In this document: piece by piece, positions 9,110-18,650 of the stretch
Layout of the letters: each line of letters begins with the position of its first letter
How positions within the stretch are numbered: the stretch's first letter is position 1
Assembly: GCA_963817785.1 (NCBI GenBank)
Contig: CAWFPL010000004.1
Span: 124,001-188,000 of the forward strand
Direction: 5' to 3'
Length of the DNA: 64,000 nucleotides
Origin: JAKALD01 sp963817785
Lineage (GTDB): Bacteria > Pseudomonadota > Gammaproteobacteria > Burkholderiales > SG8-39
Made by a program: the position numbers and the translations under genes
Notes under the pieces: model-generated
What the model was told of the DNA's origin: nothing
What the model saw: the letters and a program-made list of their open reading frames with translations, nothing else
Database searches by the model: none

Positions 9110-9925
9110 TTATGGTTTCGTGTCAGGTGAACTACCCCCATCCAATGGGTTTTCCGTCGCGTCGGCACTTCGCATCATCATAGCCGCGAGTTGGGGGTAG
9201 AACAGAATGGCCAAGAATACTGAGAGCGGGCCGACTGCGTGTATACCTGCCTGCTCCGCGGGCGAGTCTCCACCAACTGAAATACTGAACTTTCCGGCGA
9301 TCGGGAATACGATGCACGCGGCTCCTAATCCAAAGGATGCGCGAAGTATGGTCTGCTGAAACTCATCGTACTCGCCCCCGCGTTTCCAAAAGACAACGGC
9401 AAAGATTGTGATTAGCACGATTGCCAGGCCAGCGAAGAATACGGCCCAATAGATCGACGGAGAAACGAACGGAGGTGGCGGGGGAGCGGGCGTGGGGGCC
9501 GGAGGTGCGGCAGCAGGCGTGGGTGGCGCGGCCACAGAGGGAGCACCAGGCGCGGCCTGCTTCGCTGCGGGCATTTCCTGCAACTCTGCGAGCTGCCTAT
9601 TTTTCAGCTCGGCGAACTTCTGCAGATCGCTGATGTTCTTTTGCAGCTCGGCGACGCGCGATTGCGCCTCCTGCAGCGCGCGCTCACGCCGTGCCTTGTA
9701 GTCCCCCCTCGCCGCGCGTGCCGTCTCTCCCGAAGGTTTGCCGGTATCCGCCTTCGACATCTTGAGCTCGTCCTTCTGCTCCGTGGCTGCGGCTTTCTCA
9801 AGAGTCATGCTGATGCTCCGGCTCACCGCCCGCTCGCCCGCGCCGGCTTTTGCAGTTGCGGCGGCGGCATGTCAAGGACAGCCCAATTTTCCCCAGTTGT
9901 GTAAATTGAATTCTCCCCACCCGGT

Positions 9926-10705
9926 TCAAGATTCAGTGGCTTCTTCGGCGCGCACCAGGCCGGCTTTGAGCTTTTCCTTGAGCCGGTAGGAGTTGCCGCG
10001 GATGTTCAGCGTCACCGAGTGATGCAGTAGCCGATCGAGAATCGCGGTGGCGATCACACGGTCGCCGAACACCTCGCCCCAGGCGCCGAAGCTCTGGTTG
10101 CTGGTCAGGATCATCGGTCCGCGCTCGTAGCGGCGGCTGATGAGCTGGAAGAACAGATTCGCCCCCAGCCGGTCAATCGGCAGGTAGCCGATCTCATCGA
10201 TGATCAACAGGCGCGGCGTGGTGTAGAACTTCAGCCTCTCGTCCAGTCGCCCCTCGCCGTGGGCCTTGGTCAGCACCGAGATCAGGTTGGCCGCGGTGCT
10301 GAAGAACACCCGGTAGCCCGCCTCGATCGCCTTGAGCCCCAGACCGACACTGAGGTGGGTCTTGCCTACCCCGGGCGGACCGAGCACGACGACGTTGTCG
10401 CCGTGCTCGATGAAGTGGCAGCTGGCAAGGGCCTGAACCTGCTTGCGGTCGATCGAGGGCTGGTAGCCGAAGTCGAACGTCTCAAGCGGCTTCACGAACG
10501 GGAAGCGCGCCATGCTGGTACGCATAGTCACGTTCTTGCTCGTCTTGGCCGCCACCTCTTCGCCCAGCACCTGTTCGAGGAAGTCCGAGTAGGCGAGTTC
10601 CTTCTCGGCGGCGTGCTGCAGCAGGGCTTCCAGCCGCTCGCGGCTCTTGAACAGACGCAGCTTCACCAGGTGCTCCGAGAGCCGCTCCAGTTGCGCCGGG
10701 TTCAT
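9926..10705 (-). CDS. istB: IS21 helper ATPase IstB
   Basis: 259 residues from ATG 10705, which overlaps the istA stop (ATGA at 10702-10705). DnaA/DnaC-like AAA+ ATPase: Walker [12 protein letters not shown], Walker [12 protein letters not shown] and sensor region [14 protein letters not shown]. The reading frame is open well upstream of 10705, but that extension is a shadow of istA. IstB polymerises on DNA and licenses the IstA transposase for target capture. Length is normal. Confidence 0.93.
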   Translation of the reverse strand: MNPAQLERLSEHLVKLRLFKSRERLEALLQHAAEKELAYSDFLEQVLGEEVAAKTSKNVTMRTSMARFPFVKPLETFDFGYQPSIDRKQVQALASCHFIEHGDNVVVLGPPGVGKTHLSVGLGLKAIEAGYRVFFSTAANLISVLTKAHGEGRLDERLKFYTTPRLLIIDEIGYLPIDRLGANLFFQLISRRYERGPMILTSNQSFGAWGEVFGDRVIATAILDRLLHHSVTLNIRGNSYRLKEKLKAGLVRAEEATES

Positions 10706-11958
10706 GCGAGCTCCAGGAGCTGCTCGTAGGTGGCCAGATCGCGCTGCTCGACCAGGGCGAATCCCGCGCAGGGCGCCGGCGCGTTGGCCGCGAGCAATGC
10801 GCTCTCGGCGTAGCGTTTCCTCGCGTTGCGCGCCACCGCCCCGGGGCGGTGCTCGGGCTTGACGCTCAAGCCATGGCGCCCCGGCAGCACGGCGTGCTCG
10901 GCGACCACGGCACCGCGGTGCCGGATCTGCCAATTGCCGCCCAAGCGCAGCACCTCGACTGTCGCGCCGATCAGTCTCCAGGGCACCGAGTAGCGGTTCG
11001 CTTCGATCGACACCAACCAGTCGCTCGCCACGATGCGCGAGCGTGGCATCGCCGCGAGGAACCCCGCACGGCCCGCCAAGGGCGTGAGCGCCGGGGCTTC
11101 GGCGGCGAAGCGCTCGATCGGCAGCTCGTGCGTGGTGCCGTGCACCCTGCGATCGGCAATCTCGAGCTGCCAGCTCAGGAGCTGGTCGTTGAAGTCCTCC
11201 AGATCCCGAAACACCCGCCCAGGCAGGAAGTTGCGCTTGACGTACTTCACCCCCGATTCGACCTTGCCCTTGGTCTGCGCGCGATAAGGCCGGCACACAC
11301 GCGGCTCGTACCCCCAGTGCCGGGCGAAGGCTTGGAAGGTCGGATTCCAGCGCTTCTTGCCCTCGCGCTCGCCCTGGATCACGGTGCGCATGCGGTCGTA
11401 CAGAATCTCGCGCGTCACGCCCCCGAAGTGCTCGAACGCATGCTCGTGCGCCGCGAGCAACGACTCCATGCGCTCGTGCTCGTAGCCTTCCGCCCAGGCG
11501 CGGCGCGAGTAGCCCAGCGTCATCACGAAGATGTGCACCTTGAGGGTTTCGCTGCCCAGGCGCACCCGCACCTCGCCCCAGTCGACCTGCGCCTGCTCGC
11601 CCGGCTCGGTCTCGAATCGGCACTGCGTGAGCAAGGCCGCCGCCGTCTTCAGCCGTAGCGGCCGCACGGCGTCCCTCACCGTCCCGTAACCGCCCTCAAA
11701 CCCGCGCTGCGCGCACAGCTCCTGATACAGGATCCGCGCCGAGTACCCGACCTGCACCGCGCGCTCGGTGAGCCACTCGCGGTGCGCGTCGAGCAGAGCC
11801 TCCCGCCGCGCCGGGCGCCGGTAGGCCTGCCAGCGCACCTGCCGTAGACACCGGCGCACCGTCTTTCGGTCCAGCCCCGTCGCGCGCGCAACCCCCGAGA
11901 CCGTCATCCCGGCCGCCTTGAGGCGCTGCATCTGCTCCCAACGCTCTTTGCCAACCAC
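10702..11958 (-). CDS. istA: IS21 transposase IstA
   Basis: 418 residues from GTG 11958, chosen because GGGGAGGAG lies a few bases upstream; the frame is open further up but without coding character. An N-terminal HTH ([21 protein letters not shown]) precedes the DDE core: [12 protein letters not shown] (first Asp), [11 protein letters not shown] (second) and [18 protein letters not shown] (Glu). The C-terminal half has the usual IS21 beta-rich region. It works with IstB, encoded immediately downstream. Confidence 0.93.
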   Translation of the reverse strand: MVGKERWEQMQRLKAAGMTVSGVARATGLDRKTVRRCLRQVRWQAYRRPARREALLDAHREWLTERAVQVGYSARILYQELCAQRGFEGGYGTVRDAVRPLRLKTAAALLTQCRFETEPGEQAQVDWGEVRVRLGSETLKVHIFVMTLGYSRRAWAEGYEHERMESLLAAHEHAFEHFGGVTREILYDRMRTVIQGEREGKKRWNPTFQAFARHWGYEPRVCRPYRAQTKGKVESGVKYVKRNFLPGRVFRDLEDFNDQLLSWQLEIADRRVHGTTHELPIERFAAEAPALTPLAGRAGFLAAMPRSRIVASDWLVSIEANRYSVPWRLIGATVEVLRLGGNWQIRHRGAVVAEHAVLPGRHGLSVKPEHRPGAVARNARKRYAESALLAANAPAPCAGFALVEQRDLATYEQLLELA

Positions 11959-12383
11959 CGGCTCCTCCCCGCCCACCCCGGGCAAGGACACCCTAACCGG
12001 CGCGCCGATGTCCCCGCCCTGCAGGGCGGGGACATCGGCCACTACAACCTCAGCTCCCTGTTGCACTTCGCACCTCCATCGTCAGGGGGTGGGGAGATTT
12101 CAATTGTCATAACTGGGGAGTTTCGGACTGACACTGACACGGCAGCGGGCGTGGGAGGCGCGGGAGCGGGCGCGGGGGCCGGAGGTCCGGCAGCGGGCGC
12201 CGGAATCGGCGGAGGGGTCGCGCTGAGAGATGCAGTGGATCCAACCTCCGCTACCTTATTAGTCGCACATGCGCTTAGAGTGAGAAGGGCGATCGCGGCA
12301 ATATGCAATGGAAGTCCGCGATAGATCGCTTTTGCGGATGCGAACGCACGACGGTTTTCGCAGCGTTTCGAGCTGTGCGACAC

Positions 12384-12772
12384 GCATCCCCCGGGGCTGG
12401 TGCGAGAGCTTCACGCTTACGACCGACATTTTCGGCACCCGAGCTTCTAGGCGCAAGGAGTGCACGCCTTAATGCGGTCCGTCCCGATGGAGTGGCATTT
12501 ATCGCAGCGTCCCATAGCTGCTATAGACCCATGCCGCCCGCGCCGCAGGCTCCGCACCCCCGCTCAGCCCGCGGCGCGGCAGGTTCTCCCCTTATGTCAG
12601 GTGCACTGAGGCGGGTGGTACTCTCTCCACGACTGGGCTTAAATTGCGAGCCGCTCGAAGTGAGGCGCGCCGAGATGCGTCGCGGCGCCGAGGGTGCAAT
12701 GACCTGTCCCGAGATACGCCTCGGGCGGCCGACTAATTTGGAAGGGCCATAATCCGTCTTGGAGGGCACGGG
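12384..12772. other. Intergenic region between the lipoprotein gene and the SIR2-STAND gene
   Basis: 389 bp between divergently transcribed genes, so it should hold both promoters. The only clear signal is the ribosome binding site TTGGAGGG just before ATG 12773. GC content is higher than in the SIR2-STAND gene that follows. No other gene seen. Confidence 0.5.
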
Positions 12773-15286
12773 ATGTTTGAGCCGAATGACGAAAAATTCT
12801 TGCTCCAAGCGCTAGGTCAAAACCGCGTTGTGCTGTTTGCGGGGGCTGGATTCTCTCGGACGGCCAAGAACAGCCTAGGTGAGCCTATGCCCTTGGGACG
12901 CGATTTTGCGTCGACCCTATGGTCGTTCCAGCGATATCCAGGGCCTTATGACGGCACTCCGCTTAAGGACCTGTATGAGGCGCTCCTAACAAGCGGCAAG
13001 TCACACGCCGACATGAGAGCCTTGCTGGAAGCGCACTTGCTATGCGCGGAAATACCCAAGGACTTTGAGGTAATTCCAAAGATATTTTGGCATCGCATCT
13101 ACACGACTAACGTCGACAACCTAATCACGGAGATTTATCGACATTCGGGCGTGGAGACTGACGTCATGTCCTTCCCAAGGATGGAGACCAGAGAAAGAGA
13201 TCAATCGCTAGAGAAATTCCAAGTTGTCTATCTAAACGGTCGCCTCCCGTGTCGCCCAGAAGATGTAACGTTTACGGCTCGCCAGTATGCGCGTCGTGCT
13301 GGACCACACGATCCTCTATACGAGCTATTTGTAGGAGACTACGCTACTAAGCCCACGATATTTGTGGGCACGGAACTAGACGAGCCGCTCTTCTTCCAAT
13401 ACATCGAGGCTCGCGCACGCCGTGCTTCAGCTGGCATAGACGAGCTTCGCCCTCGCTCGTTCCTGATCTCGCCACACATCTCGCCACCCAAACGGGATAG
13501 CCTTAGGAAAGCGTTCAACATAGTGTCGATAGAGGCAGACACGCAAATATTCCTGAATTGGCTTGCCCAAAAGATTGCGGCACTACCCACAAGAATCGAC
13601 GTACTAAAGTCCACGTTGCCCGGCTTGGTAGAAATCCTACAGGCGGAGCAAGCGGGCGGACGCTTTATCAAGGAACTGAAGCACTTTGGGCTTCTATTCC
13701 ACCACGTTCCCATCGAGCTCGAAGGAACGGGTAGTGGGGAGAAATCTCTGTTCCTTCTGGGCGCAAGTCCACGATGGGAAGATATCCTGCGCGACATGGA
13801 TGCGCCACGAGCGATCACGGACGTGGCGTTCCAAAAGACGGAGGAGACGCTTAGGGGCGAAAATCGCCTAAAGGCCTATATGCTGCTTGGTCCGGCAGGC
13901 TCTGGGAAAAGCACCATTCTGCGGCGCCTAGGAATACGCCTGAGCAGATCGGGGTACGTAGTGTATCTCACCAACTCTGAGGAGAATGTCGCGCCCCAGA
14001 TCATCGCGCGTTCGCTCGAAGCTTTTGATAAGAGGGTCGTGCTGTTGTTTGACAACGCAGAGACCGTCCTAGGCGGGATTCCTAGGCTCCTAAAGGAATT
14101 GCGCACCGTCTCGAAGGCGCCGGTGGTGATAGTTGCTGCAAGGACTAATGATTACGACAGGAAGATAAGTCGTCTGGTTGACGATAATGAAGTTGAAGAG
14201 ATTTCAGTTCCCAACTTGAACCGGCCAGAAATTGAGGCATTGATTCGGACATTGGAGACGAACAATCTTCTCGGTGAGCTGCGAGGAAAGGCGCAATCCG
14301 CACGCATCGCGGCATTTGAGGATCGCGCGAACAAACAAATACTCATCGCGATGCGCGAGGCCACTTCCGGGGAGAAGTTTAATGACATTCTCAAGAATGA
14401 ATTTGGGCATCTTGAACCGCAAGAAGCCAAGATACTCTACCTATGTGTCGCACTGGCCACCGACGCTGGCTATCGCATCACGCGCCAAGAGTTTGTTGGG
14501 TGTTCTGAAGTAGTTCCTGCCGAGACGTTGCATATCTTGGATCGCACATTGAAGCAAATAGTTGTCGCTACCGGGCCCTCCGATGATCTTCTAATGTTAA
14601 GGCATCGATTAATCGCAGAGTACATGGTAGATCAAGCCGCGCCTCGTTCTCTTCTACGGGAGGCTTACTTACGCATACTAGCTATGCTTGCGAGTCAGAT
14701 TAGGGGCGTCTCGCGGCGCTCTCGGGCGTTTGGCTTCTACAGAGATGTTATTAATCACTACACGATCTACAGACGATTTGAAGAGAATGTTGACGAGGCG
14801 CGATCTATTTATGATTCATTGACTCCGCGTTTTCAGGAGGACTCTCAATTCTGGCTTCAATATGGATCATTAGAACTGGAGGGTGGCAATCTCCAGTTTG
14901 CGGAGAACTACCTTAAACAGGCCGACTCTCTAGATCCTGGCAATGCGTTTATTCTGAACGCGATTGGACACCTCTACTTTAGAAAGGCGGTAAGGGCCGC
15001 AAGTAAGGCAGAGAGCCTCGAGTACCGCGATCGCGGGGCGGCGATTCTGCTAGAGCACATAGAAAGAATCGGGAAGGATGAGGCGTACTGTTTCCATATC
15101 TATGGAGTACAAAGATTGAATTGGATTAGGCGATGGGCGGAATCCGATGACGAGAGACTTCGTGAGTTGGATTCGCTGCGGCAGTTAGTGCGTAAAGGGA
15201 CCGAACTGCATCCACGGGACAAGCGATTAAAAGATGCTGCAGAGGATGTCGAGCGTGAGTACCTGGCAATCGCAGTCCCAAGGTAG
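12773..15286 (+). CDS. SIR2-STAND-TPR protein, probable antiphage effector (Avs5-like architecture)
   Basis: 837 residues. (1) N-terminal SIR2-type NADase fold, about 1-260: NRVVLFAGAGFS (GAG loop 24-28), FWHRIYTTNVDN (Asn113, Asp115) and PTIFVGTELDEPLF. (2) STAND-type NTPase: Walker A LLGPAGSGKST (about 373-381), Walker B VVLLFDNAE (Asp427), then VVIVAARTNDYD. (3) A C-terminal helical TPR-like sensor (about 690-760: NLQFAENYLKQADSLDPGNAF). Proteins of this plan (Avs5 and relatives) recognise phage proteins through the C-terminus, oligomerise and deplete NAD to abort infection. Where many defence SIR2 domains have a catalytic His in an LHG motif, this one reads YLNGR (Asn155). Codon use is more AT-rich than in the flanking backbone, pointing to transfer. 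Architecture is certain; the defence role is inferred. Confidence 0.85.
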   Translation: MFEPNDEKFLLQALGQNRVVLFAGAGFSRTAKNSLGEPMPLGRDFASTLWSFQRYPGPYDGTPLKDLYEALLTSGKSHADMRALLEAHLLCAEIPKDFEVIPKIFWHRIYTTNVDNLITEIYRHSGVETDVMSFPRMETRERDQSLEKFQVVYLNGRLPCRPEDVTFTARQYARRAGPHDPLYELFVGDYATKPTIFVGTELDEPLFFQYIEARARRASAGIDELRPRSFLISPHISPPKRDSLRKAFNIVSIEADTQIFLNWLAQKIAALPTRIDVLKSTLPGLVEILQAEQAGGRFIKELKHFGLLFHHVPIELEGTGSGEKSLFLLGASPRWEDILRDMDAPRAITDVAFQKTEETLRGENRLKAYMLLGPAGSGKSTILRRLGIRLSRSGYVVYLTNSEENVAPQIIARSLEAFDKRVVLLFDNAETVLGGIPRLLKELRTVSKAPVVIVAARTNDYDRKISRLVDDNEVEEISVPNLNRPEIEALIRTLETNNLLGELRGKAQSARIAAFEDRANKQILIAMREATSGEKFNDILKNEFGHLEPQEAKILYLCVALATDAGYRITRQEFVGCSEVVPAETLHILDRTLKQIVVATGPSDDLLMLRHRLIAEYMVDQAAPRSLLREAYLRILAMLASQIRGVSRRSRAFGFYRDVINHYTIYRRFEENVDEARSIYDSLTPRFQEDSQFWLQYGSLELEGGNLQFAENYLKQADSLDPGNAFILNAIGHLYFRKAVRAASKAESLEYRDRGAAILLEHIERIGKDEAYCFHIYGVQRLNWIRRWAESDDERLRELDSLRQLVRKGTELHPRDKRLKDAAEDVEREYLAIAVPR

Positions 15287-16012
15287 CCCTTTCGAAGAGA
15301 AAGTTGGCAGAGAGACTGACCAGAGTCGGTAATTTGTATGTGAAACGGCGTTACGGCAAATACTGCGCCCCTTCGGTTTGCGCGGCCGATAGATCGCCGA
15401 GCGATCGGCCCCCATGCGGCGGCGAACGCGAGGGACATCACGGCAGTTGAGTGCAACAGGTCGCCGGATGACATGGCGGTACGCCAGTCAGCCCGAGCGG
15501 CGGCGCGAACGTTGAAAGAGGATTGCGCTGCCGCTGCCTTTCGCGCCTCGCCAGGCGATGACAGGCGACTGGTGGAGCATCAAGCGTATGGCCGCTTCTG
15601 GCCGTGCGCGGCCTTTGGCGGGGAGGTCATTTATGGCCGCTGGTCGGCTGTTGCTGTCGCTCGATCTTTCCGGTATGGGCGGCAGCGATGGCGCCAAGAG
15701 CAGACGCTGGCGCCGCCTAATCCAGCAGTTTTGCTGGACGAAAGTCTGTAGCAAATATCGAGCAAAAGGAAAGGCTTTACTTCAGCGGAGGGGCGCGCGC
15801 GGCGCGACCCTGTGAGAGCCTGAATACCCCTTTTCCCGTGCCCTAGCCCGCGCCGCCGCTCGACCAGTAATTGCCAACTGAAACTTGAAAGTGCGCGCAC
15901 TTTCACGAGAGGAAAGCCCAGGCGAATCGGGACTCCCGGGCTAGCGTTGACCGGCGCTAGTTCTAGGCTCGCCACAACCAAGTAGCCTGCAGCCACACTC
16001 CGGGGACAACTG
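15287..16012. other. 726-bp region without a recognisable gene
   Basis: Lies between the convergent ends of the SIR2-STAND gene and the Dam-like methylase gene. Short frames exist on both strands but none has coding character or a ribosome binding site. Contains the CGGCGTTACGGCAAATA motif near 15347 mentioned for 8689-9109. Probably degenerate sequence from earlier rearrangements. Confidence 0.4.
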
Positions 16013-16924
16013 TCATAAAACAGTTGCGTGGGCGTAAGCCCTGCGCTTAACAGTGGGCAGGGCCGAGGCTATGTATGGAACTACGGAAGTCTTCGGAAGC
16101 TTGAGCTCGTCTGAAAAGATGAATAGCTCAATGCCACTGTACGCCTTCATCGCGCTGTATGTTAGCGAGTACCGGAACGAGCGTTTCTGCCGGTAGAGGC
16201 CTAGTATCTCTGGGTGGCTATCATAGGAAACCAGCCATGGCCGTCTAAGTCGACGTTGAATAACGCGAGCTAGCTTTACGTGATCCGGTGGCTGATAGAT
16301 ATCAAGGTAAAGTCGAGCTGCTCTCGCAAAGTACGGTGGATCGCAATACACAAGGGTATTTCGCGGGAGCGCATTCACAGTCTCAAGGATGAATCGCTCA
16401 GCATCGACATTGCTAAGCGAAATCCGTCTCTTGTATGAAGCGATGGTCTCAATTCGCTTAATCAGCTCGTTACGCGGAAAGCGAGCGTCAATACGCCATT
16501 CGCCGCTTTGCGCCGCTCCGCCTATGACACCAGCAGTCAGAACGCCAGAACGATTACAACGATTCAAGTAGAACGTGCTGAAGGCGAGTTCGGAAAGATC
16601 GTGTTGTTCCGGATGCCGAACGATTTCGCGATGTGCGCGCCAGGCATCTAGCGTAAGCGAGGCGCGCGAGATCCGGCGGCAAAAACTTTCCGGATCTGTG
16701 AGGATTGCCTTCCAAAAAGCATAGATATGAATCGACGAGTCATTCAGATACACGCGTTCTACGCGATCACTTAGCAGGAGTTCCATAGCAACGCCCGCTC
16801 CGCCGGCGTAAGGTTCGACGTAGATAGTTTCCGCGCCTGAATTCAACTCCAGAATCTCAGCAATGAACGGTGCGAGTTTCTGTTTACCTCCTGGGTACCG
16901 AAGCGGTGTGCGATATCGTGGCAT
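16013..16924 (-). CDS. D12-class (Dam-like) DNA adenine N6-methyltransferase
   Basis: 303 residues. The alpha-class amino-methyltransferase signature is clear: N-terminal TPLRYPGGKQKLAPFIAEIL, SAM-binding motif VEPYAGGAGVAMELLL (about 36-51) and catalytic DPPY at about 195-198 (LVYCDPPYF). Size fits Dam/M.MboIIA-type enzymes. It follows the ParB-like gene by 37 bp on the same strand, so the two are probably one operon. No cognate restriction endonuclease gene is seen nearby. It could be a solitary methylase that regulates the element, protect it from host restriction, or be the modification arm of a defence system in which the ParB-like protein is the effector or specificity partner. The target sequence cannot be read off. 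Confidence 0.88.
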   Translation of the reverse strand: MPRYRTPLRYPGGKQKLAPFIAEILELNSGAETIYVEPYAGGAGVAMELLLSDRVERVYLNDSSIHIYAFWKAILTDPESFCRRISRASLTLDAWRAHREIVRHPEQHDLSELAFSTFYLNRCNRSGVLTAGVIGGAAQSGEWRIDARFPRNELIKRIETIASYKRRISLSNVDAERFILETVNALPRNTLVYCDPPYFARAARLYLDIYQPPDHVKLARVIQRRLRRPWLVSYDSHPEILGLYRQKRSFRYSLTYSAMKAYSGIELFIFSDELKLPKTSVVPYIASALPTVKRRAYAHATVL

Positions 16925-16961
16925 GTTCGAAGGATCAAGTAACTGAGAAGTTTCCAGCCCG

Positions 16962-18332
16962 CTAGCTATTCATGGCCTCAAACAGAGGGAAGACGTTGCC
17001 AAAGAGGACTGCGATGTCGAACGGCGTGACTGAAAAGCGAGGATTGTGGATGAGCTGGTTAAGCGAGGTCACCGACAACAGACCCTCGCTTCTGCCCAAT
17101 TCTGTCATCGCGCCATGTAATGACTTCGTCATTTCTTTGTCGGCCTTGTTATTGGTGAGGTGATTTGTAATGTCGCGCAGTAGGTCCACCAGCGCCTTGT
17201 CCTGTCCATTTGCTTTGGTAGTACTTGGTCCGCCCTTAGACGCATGATCGCGGCAATAAGCCTTAGCGGAGATTTCAAACATACTTCGCAACACGAAGCA
17301 GAATGCGAAAGGGGTACGCTTCAAATCCAACTGCGTAGCCTCAATGAGCAATGCAACTAGTTTTTCGCGTTGTTTCCCTACCGGCTGGAAGCCTTGGAGT
17401 AAGCGCTTAACGGCCCGGGGGTCTCCGGTGGCCACAGCGCGCTGGACGGTTGCTGATTTCGCGGTTGCCGTTGCCTTTCCAGCGATGCGCTTGGTGGCAG
17501 ATGCCTTCGAAGCCTTGGCTTGTTTCTTCTTTATGGCTGGCAGGCCATAGGCCACGCCAAAGTCATCGTCCTTGTTTCTGAGTCGATCGAATCCGAGCTT
17601 CTCAAGGCCGATGGCGTGGATCATTGACTCGATCGCTTGACGGTGTTTTACGGTGGGATAAGCATCAGCAAGCCCTCGAGACGCGCCGACACCAAGTCTG
17701 GGGGCGAGTCTCTTCATCGCCTCGGCCAAAACAGTTAAGGGGAATGCTCCCGCCCACCGAGCCTTCTGATGTGCGGTTACATTCTTACCGTGCTCAAGAT
17801 ACTTTTCGAGTAAATCCAGCGCGGGCTCACTAGCATTGTTTGCGTCACGGTTGTGACGTGCGCGCGCGACCGCGTTCCACTGATCTCGTCCAGCCTTTTC
17901 TCCTTTCCCGTGTGCAAGCCGAACAATCCTGTCTACGGTTGAAGCATCAATAGCCTCGTAAATGGTGCAGGGAACAGCTGCGTTGTCCCTACGCCACTCG
18001 GGTGGTAGGGCATTCAGTACACTAACCGTATCGTCCGGAACGTCCAATCCGTCCAGAGGCAAGATTTTTAGTAATAATTTAAGAGCCGCTATACGCCTAT
18101 TTCCTTCCTTGACGATCAGCATGCTTCGTCCCGGACCCGTGCGCAGAGCTATGATGCTCTCCGTTGGTAGATACCCGTCTTGTACGAGGCTGTCGGTCAG
18201 AGCCCAGAATCGATCCGGACTCGTTGAAATCATGGCTTGGATAGCATCGGTCTCGCTCGCCTGATGTACCGTGCGGAAGTTCGCGAGATCTAACACTAGG
18301 TCCTTCACCGCCACTGGCTTTGTTTCCGGCAT
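16962..18332 (-). CDS. ParB/Srx-domain protein paired with a Dam-like methylase
   Basis: 456 residues. The N-terminus has a ParB/sulfiredoxin-like fold: VAVKDLVLDLANFRT at residues 6-20, then MLIVKEGNRRIAALKLLL, the ParB box corresponding to GERR-type motifs. The middle resembles a helical DNA-binding region and then an Ala/Lys-rich linker (about 290-330). The C-terminal third is helical and unassigned. No partner ParA is nearby, so chromosome or plasmid partition is unlikely. ParB-like domains also act as CTPases or nucleases in defence and ICE proteins. Context (methylase 37 bp downstream, SIR2-STAND gene close by) favours a DNA-modification or defence role. Function unproven. Confidence 0.7.
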   Translation of the reverse strand: MPETKPVAVKDLVLDLANFRTVHQASETDAIQAMISTSPDRFWALTDSLVQDGYLPTESIIALRTGPGRSMLIVKEGNRRIAALKLLLKILPLDGLDVPDDTVSVLNALPPEWRRDNAAVPCTIYEAIDASTVDRIVRLAHGKGEKAGRDQWNAVARARHNRDANNASEPALDLLEKYLEHGKNVTAHQKARWAGAFPLTVLAEAMKRLAPRLGVGASRGLADAYPTVKHRQAIESMIHAIGLEKLGFDRLRNKDDDFGVAYGLPAIKKKQAKASKASATKRIAGKATATAKSATVQRAVATGDPRAVKRLLQGFQPVGKQREKLVALLIEATQLDLKRTPFAFCFVLRSMFEISAKAYCRDHASKGGPSTTKANGQDKALVDLLRDITNHLTNNKADKEMTKSLHGAMTELGRSEGLLSVTSLNQLIHNPRFSVTPFDIAVLFGNVFPLFEAMNS

Positions 18333-18650
18333 TGCGCAAACCCTCCCAAAAGTTGCGCGCCCACTTCGAATAGCTTGGTTACTTACTTCTCTGTAGTGGC
18401 GTATACCACTCTTGCATAATAGGGCAAGTAGTATGGGGTATTCGTTGACCGAGAGGCAGCTGTGGCCGTAGCGTGAATTTGATAGATCTCACCGCTGCTT
18501 ATCTTGGAGTCCGATAGAGGTGGCTCGGTTTGTTAGGACAGTTTTTTTGCTTTCTTAAGTGGATGCCCTGCTCGGTGTGGTTATCCACGGCGCTGCCGCC
18601 CGCCCCTCTAAGGCGGAAGGCGAGCGGCGCGGTGGATAACCCGATTCGCA

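Larger units (their letters stand above)
9870..12139 (-). mobile_element. IS21-family insertion sequence
   Basis: 2270 bp. Ends start TGTCA and share an inward block CCCCAGTT...CAATTGAA(A)TCTCCCCAC in inverted orientation (left about 9890-9921, right about 12088-12119), the repeated terminal sites typical of IS21. Target duplication CGGCA lies at 9865-9869 and 12140-12144 (5 bp). It carries istA and istB with an ATGA overlap and appears intact. It interrupts the lipoprotein gene above. Confidence 0.88.
9110..12383 (-). pseudogene. Lipoprotein/membrane protein with coiled coil, split by IS21 insertion
   Basis: Two minus-strand pieces belong to one gene. The 5' piece (12383 down to the IS edge at 12140) has a signal sequence and lipobox (IALLTLSAC) and a Pro/Ala-rich linker. 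The 3' piece (9864 to 9110) has a coiled coil (about YKARRERALQEAQSRVAEL), a second Pro/Ala-rich linker and two or three membrane segments (YWAVFFAGLAIVLITIFAVV; GPLSVFLAILFYPQLAAMM). Deleting the 2270-bp IS21 element plus one CGGCA duplicate leaves exactly 999 nt, 332 residues plus stop, in frame across the junction (...PTPAAAAATAKAG...). I do not recognise the family; a cell-envelope role is inferred from the lipobox and membrane segments only. Confidence 0.75.

Noticed and set aside
10706..11623. Long N-terminal extension of IstB
   Set aside because: It is the istA gene read in another frame; the ATGA-coupled start at 10705 gives the normal IstB length.
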